This document shows, in pieces, positions 59,415-64,000 of a DNA stretch of 64,000 nucleotides. How positions within the stretch are numbered: position 1 is the first letter of the stretch; every line of letters starts with the position of its first letter. Source of the DNA: Tetrapyrgos nigripes (taxonomy: Eukaryota; Basidiomycota; Agaricomycetes; Agaricales; Campanellaceae); assembly GCA_013368315.1 (NCBI GenBank), contig JAACJM010000005.1, positions 930,001 to 994,000 on the forward strand. The letters run 5' to 3'. Position numbers and translations under genes: made by a program. The notes beneath the pieces were generated by a model. That model worked only from the letters and a program-made list of their open reading frames with translations, was not told where the DNA came from and did not search any database.

Positions 59415-59917
59415 TGTCATGAATCGTTCCCCACCTATTCATTTCCCTTCTCTACCTAATTCCCACCTTAACCCCATAAACATCAAATCATTTCTCATCA
59501 TCGTCTATAGTTACCATCTCTACAGATCTATGACTCACACTTTTATCTTCTCCGATTCCTATCTCCATGGACATTCTCACTGTCAATCATTCCTTATGAT
59601 CTAGTACCTTCATCTATCCATATCTAGCTCATTATTCTCTCGCCTTTGACATTTCCACATGATACCGTCTATTATTACCTACTCTTTCCCATCTGTTCAT
59701 ATTTTACTTATATACCTGTGATCTTTGTAACCTATTCCTTAGTTCGTTCACTTCGTCTCCGCTCCGTACTTTTACTACGCAGTGTAGAGCCTAGTCAGCT
59801 TACTTTCTCTCTATCTCTCTATCTCTCTATCTCGTTTGGTCAATCTATCTTCTTGTAAACCAGCTTCTTCGCATTGTGTGACTTGGGTGGTTATTGAGTG
59901 TATCGGCAACCTTGACA
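59415..59917 (+). repeat. 3' LTR of the young Ty3 element
   Basis: TGTCATGAATCGTTCCCC ... CAACCTTGACA, 503 bases, preceded by the purine tract AAAGAGGGGGTAA (59402-59414) that would prime plus-strand synthesis, and followed by GAGAG. Confidence 0.93.
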
Positions 59918-61681
59918 GAGAGTGAGATTGTGTCTTGTTGTTCAGAAGACCAAGATATAGCTCCGCCATTAAGCATGAAGACGTAACCTTGTTAGACATT
60001 CCATCTGCATCTGAATAACCAATAATGTCTGTCTGCTTCTTTCCATAAGTTAACCAATGATCCTTTGTCGATTTGAGATAAGCGAATACATGTCGTAAAG
60101 TGTTCTGGTGTGTGATGCCTGGATTATGAGTGAATCAGGCGAGTTGTGAGACTGGATAAGTGAGATCTGGGTGTGTAGCATGATGTAGATATTGTAAAGC
60201 ACCTAAAGCTTCTCAATATGGTTTGTCGCGCATCTGGGCAATTTCTTCGATGGTAGTAGGACTTTGTGGTGTTGATAAGTGAGTATGTGGATTGAATGGT
60301 ATAGAGACAGGTTTGGTGTCAGTGAATCCATAATGTGCAATGATGGAGTCGATATAGGATTGTTGTGACATCTGGAGTGTGCATTCCTGCCTGTTTCTGC
60401 GTATCTCAATTCCTAGCATCAATGTAACTCTCCTGCATCTGTAACTTCTACCTTCTCTTTAATCTTCTCCTTCAATTTCTCCATATCTGCCATAGTATCG
60501 GTAACCAATGTCATATTGTCGACATGAATGAATAAGATGATGAATGGATTGAGTCAGTAAAAGACGGCATGATCGAAATTAGAGTGTGTGAGTCTGATTT
60601 CCTTCATGATTTCACAGAATCATGGATACCAACAGCGTCCGGCTTGTTTGAGTCCATAGAGAGCTAATCAAAGATGGAGTACTTGACCAGGTTTGACACC
60701 TGTCATCTCAATGCCGGGAGGTGGTTTCATGAATATGTTTTTGTTGGGATCAGTTTTGCCATAAAGGTATGCTGATTTGACGTCCGTTTGGTGAACTTCC
60801 ATGTTACAATATGCTGCAATGGATAGAATGATGCGTCCTGATGTCATCTTGGTAACTGATGCAAATGTTTCATCTGGGAAATAGTCGACTTCTGGGATTT
60901 GGTTGTATCCACGCACAACAAGTTGTGCTCGATGTTCTTTGACCTTTCCATGTTTGTCCTTCTTCATCCTATAAACCCATTTTCCAGTAAGAATGTTGGT
61001 GTCTGATGGTGCATAAACTGGAATGAATGTTCCTCATTCCTTATGCCTCCTCATTTTCTCTTCCATAGCTTCCTTCCATTTGGGCCAATCTGGTTGACAT
61101 TTTGCTTCTGCAACTGATAGTGGGTCATAAGCTTCAAGTTCAGATGTAACCTGAGTGAGACTAGCAGTAAGCAATTTAGTGGATTCTACTCCTCCTATCT
61201 TCTTCGTCATAGATCTGGTGATAGGTCTTCTACTTGTGACGATTTTGGGTGCAATGGGTTCGGTAATTTCAATAACAGGATCAACTGTATCTGACTCAGG
61301 GACCTTTTGTTCCAAATTGATGAAATCATTATCCTCCTCCTCACTGAGTTGGATCGGTTGATTTGTGAATTGGATGTTCCATTCAATGGTGATGGATTTC
61401 TTCTTTGGCCAATAGATATAGTAACCCTGGGATTCCTTCTCTGGTCCTAACCAATGTCCTTCAACTGCCTGTTCTTCCAATTTGTTGGGTTTTGGAGTGC
61501 GTTTGATGTAAACAATAGAGCCGAATGGATGAAGATTGGAAATATCTGGAATAGATCTGAATCGTTTCTGGTAGGGAGTTCTCATGTCGATAGCTTTGTG
61601 TGGGATAAAATACCAAATGTAGGTTGCATAGAGCATTGCCATGCCCCATAACCATTTTGGTAAACCTGATGAGATGAGCAT
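59918..61681 (-). pseudogene. Copia reverse transcriptase and RNase H N-terminal part
   Basis: Read down the minus strand: post-integrase region with LPKWLWGMAMLYATYIWY, then GKWVYRMKKDKHGKVKEH, QLVVRGYNQIPEVDY, HQTDVKSAYLYG, LALYGLKQAGRCWY, and FIHVDNMTLV where the catalytic YVDD is expected. RNase H begins near 60000 and is cut at 59918 after DTISLS. In-frame TGA stops lie at 61034-61036, 60668-60670, 60620-60622 and 60554-60556 (plus-strand TCA), most where Arg is plausible. A one-base loss near 60425 shifts the frame. The altered YVDD alone would inactivate the enzyme. Confidence 0.85.
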
Positions 61682-62440
61682 AGCTCTAACGGTGTTGAGA
61701 AGAGTACAATGACTTCTTTCTGCAATACTGTTCTGCTCTGGTGCATCGTGAACTGAGTTTCCTCTCTATTCCTTTTCCTTCCAAATACTTCATAAATTCC
61801 TCCTCCTAGAAATTCTCCTCCTCGATCTGATTGTAGGATTTTGATGATAATGTTGGATTGAGTCTCGAGGGTGGTCTGGAAGATGACGTATTTGGTGAAT
61901 GATTTGTCTTTAGAGTGCAGTAGAGGGGTTTCTAGCCAGTATGTGGCATTGTCGATAAGCATGAGTGAATACTCCTGATGATTGATAGTCCTAACTGATG
62001 CTGGTCCCCAGACATCCATGTGCATCCTGTCTCCGAAGTTCTTAGTGCATGGAGTAAGACATAATTTTGGAATAGCAAGACGAGCTCCTTTGGCACGCAT
62101 GCATACAATGCATTCAATCTGCTCCATTCTGTTCAGATTGAGACATAGTCCTTTAACTGCATTGTTTGCGAATAAGGTTTCAATATATTGATAACTCTGG
62201 TGACCACTAGTGCAATGGGCTTCATATAAGGATAGGGTGCGATTGGTGACAGAATAAGCATTTTCATGCTCAATGATTTGGTAAAGCCCATGCACTTTTG
62301 GAATGTGAGTGACGTTACGACCTTGTTTCGAGATAACCATGATTCCTCCTTCAATATGAATGATGTATCCTGCATCATCCAATTTACCCAATGATACTAG
62401 TGTATTCAGTATGTCTGGACAATAGAGAGTGTCTTGCATA
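61682..62440 (-). pseudogene. Copia integrase region
   Basis: Contains the zinc-domain residues HCTSGHQSYQYI and CIVCMRAK (62230-62100) and the core start FGDRMHMDVWGPASV (first Asp), LMLIDNATYW and ILQSDRGGEFLG (second Asp, about 61830). A frame change near 61775 interrupts the domain before the third catalytic residue; the other frame then leads into the next segment. A protease-like segment lies upstream, near 62600 (ILFDSGCSSHMS). Confidence 0.8.
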
Positions 62441-62523
62441 GGGGTAAGAAGTGGGGTTTCTCCTTTGTATCAACTGATTCGATGTGTAGAGTGCCTTTCC
62501 CTTGGGATGTGAATGTATCAGAG

Positions 62524-64000
62524 TTAGCGGCTTGGATTCAATGGTCTGATAGTTTCGTAATTGATCTCAGACATATGGGATGAGCATCCAGAGTCAAATA
62601 GAATTGGTGGAGTATGTTCCAATGCTACAAAAGCTGCTTCTTTGGCTATGTCAGAACAATTGATAGTGGGGTGATCAATGGAATCTTCGATCTCCAGAAT
62701 TTCAATGGCCATCCAGCTTCCTTCATCACTATCTTCTTCATTCTTTTCTCTGGTGCTACTTGCTGTATCCCTTCCTTTTCCATTCCTTTGTTGTCCATTC
62801 TCCCCATTCTTTCTATCTTCTCTGTAATTCCTATCATCTCAGTGTTCTCTGGTGACGTTAGCATGCTGCATGCATTTAGATGGACAATTCTTGGAGAAAT
62901 GACCAAGTACTCTGCAATTATAACAACTTGATTCTTCTCTTGTTTGATTGTTGCCTTGCCAATTTCCTCCTGCTCCACCTCAGCCTCTTCCTCTGAAATT
63001 TCCCTGACCTCTAAATGATGATCCTCCTTGGCTTCCTCTGCTATCTCCTCTTCCTCTTCCTCCTTTTCCCCTAAATCCACCATGCCCTCTGCCTTGGAAG
63101 TTGTTGTTGGAGTAGTTTGCAGATTCTTGTGATTTGTTGGAGCTAGAAGCAAAGTTCTTGCCTTGAGCTTCTGCGCAAATGGCTGCGATCAGCATTTCTG
63201 GTGTCAACTTGTTTGGTTCTTGTCTGTAAACAGTGATGAGGGCTTTGACAGTGGCCTGATACATATCGGGAGTAGAAGAGATGATGGCCAATTTGAATTG
63301 GGAATCAGGGATGGAAACTCCACGTTTGGCTAGTTTGTCCATGATAACGATGAGATTGTCGAGGTGTTTACCAACTTTAGCTGGGTTGGTACAAGTGAGG
63401 GAGAAAAGTCGCTTTTCCAAGCTAGCTTCAGTAAGGGGGTCCTTTGTGTCATAATCCTGCTTCAATGCATCCCACAACTCCTTCGATGTCAGCTTGTTCT
63501 TGTAATGCCTAAAAATAGTGTCTGGTAGTGTGCTGATAATGCCGTTCAACAGGTCTTTATCCTGTTGTTGTTGTTCTGCTGCTGATGTGGGTGCTGCTGT
63601 TAGATACTTATCATATCCAATAGATCCAGCTGCCCTCTACTCTCATTACCCATGTACTCCAATTAGATCTGTCCTTCTCGAATGCTTTGGTTGCCTTGGA
63701 CATGTCGTCATCTGAGTCTGAATCTGAATCAATTGTATCGTCTGGTTCAGATGGATTGGGATTGGGATTGGATGGTGGAAAAGGTGAGCTGGGTGGATTG
63801 GGATGTGGTTCTGGATCTGGATTTGGATCTGGATCTGGTGAATGTCATGATGGAGGACTCGATGGAGGTGGTGTTGGATCTCCTTTCAGTGGCTGTTCTG
63901 GGGCTTCTGGTGCTGATGAAGATGATGGCTGTGGTTCAGATGATGTGGAGGGCTGTGGCGTAGCTTCCCATGGCTGTCCTGGATTAGGTGGTGGTGGTGC
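62524..64000 (-). pseudogene. Copia gag, truncated by the window edge
   Basis: The upstream part (64000-63720) is Pro/Ser/Asp-rich (NPNPNPSEPDDTID), then MSKATKAFEKDRSNWSTW, a frame change near 63622, and the retrotransposon gag domain at 63549-63200 (SKELWDALKQDY, LEKRLFSLTC, LDNLIVIMDKLAKRG). An Arg/Gly-rich RNA-binding stretch (GRGHGGFRGKGGRGRG) and a zinc knuckle CYNCRVLGHFSKNC at about 62925-62885 follow, then the protease motif FDSGCSSHM near 62600. Several frame changes make it non-functional. Confidence 0.8.

Larger units (their letters stand above)
52107..59917 (+). mobile_element. Young Ty3 chromovirus with a third ORF
   Basis: A 7811-base LTR retrotransposon flanked by the 5-base duplication GAGAG (52102-52106 and 59918-59922). 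The two 503-base LTRs differ at two positions by my reading. The order is LTR, leader, gag (53099-54616), pol in the -1 frame (54613-58722: protease, reverse transcriptase, RNase H, integrase, chromodomain), a third ORF (58889-59329), a purine tract (AAAGAGGGGGTAA) and the 3' LTR. The chromodomain and self-primer place it near the Tf1/sushi chromoviruses. Gag, pol and the third ORF contain nine in-frame TGA codons but no frameshift or other premature stop that I can see. Confidence 0.93.
51473..64000 (-). mobile_element. Ty1/copia retrotransposon, split by the Ty3 element
   Basis: On the minus strand, gag (about 64000-62700), integrase (62440-61700), reverse transcriptase and RNase H (61680-59918, then 52106-51765) are in the copia order. 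The 3' LTR candidate is 51473-51757. The Ty3 element 52107-59917 sits in the RNase H motif. The 5' part runs past the window edge. Frameshifts and stops show the element is inactive. Confidence 0.85.

Overview
This window looks like a transposon-rich stretch of a filamentous basidiomycete genome, most likely an Agaricomycete. The real genes have many short introns (about 45-85 bases). The DNA transposon is of the Plavaka type typical of mushrooms, and the Ty3 elements are chromodomain elements. Repeats cover most of positions 1-31000 and 48900-64000. Between them, about 32500-48000 is a gene island with at least four intact oxidoreductase genes.

Layout. 1-5900: decayed repeats and an LTR fragment, with no convincing gene. 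5921-12882: a CACTA/Plavaka transposon with matching CACTAATTC ends, a broken transposase on the minus strand (itself hit by a 292-base TA-flanked MITE) and a divergent accessory gene resembling DUF6532. 14214-26481: an old, dead Ty3 chromovirus whose gag is interrupted by a 6.7 kb DNA transposon (14783-21469) with 24-base perfect inverted ends and a 6-base target duplication. That transposon carries a retroviral-integrase-like transposase and a zinc-finger companion gene. 27558-29420: a solo LTR holding a second solo LTR and a small non-autonomous repeat.

32555-34955: an intact cytochrome P450. 35300-37215: short repeats and a transposase remnant. 39000-41015: a secreted berberine-bridge-type FAD oxidase. 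42600-44400: weak hypothetical genes. 44584-46069: an aryl-alcohol-dehydrogenase-like aldo-keto reductase. 46762-47936: a short-chain dehydrogenase, divergent from the reductase. These four oxidoreductases could serve one oxidative pathway, but no backbone synthase is visible and the link is an inference.

48948-51150: a rearranged LTR and a 165-base satellite array. 51473-64000: a Ty1/copia element on the minus strand, running off the right edge, cut inside its RNase H domain by a young Ty3 chromovirus (52107-59917) with 503-base LTRs differing at two sites and a GAGAG target duplication. The young element has a Tf1-like self-priming signature, one long gag and one long pol frame, and an extra Cys/Trp-rich third ORF before the 3' LTR.

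Most in-frame stops found in the three retrotransposons and one of two in the integrase-like element are TGA codons at places where CGA (Arg) is plausible. This points to CpG-to-TpG decay of methylated repeats as the main inactivating force.
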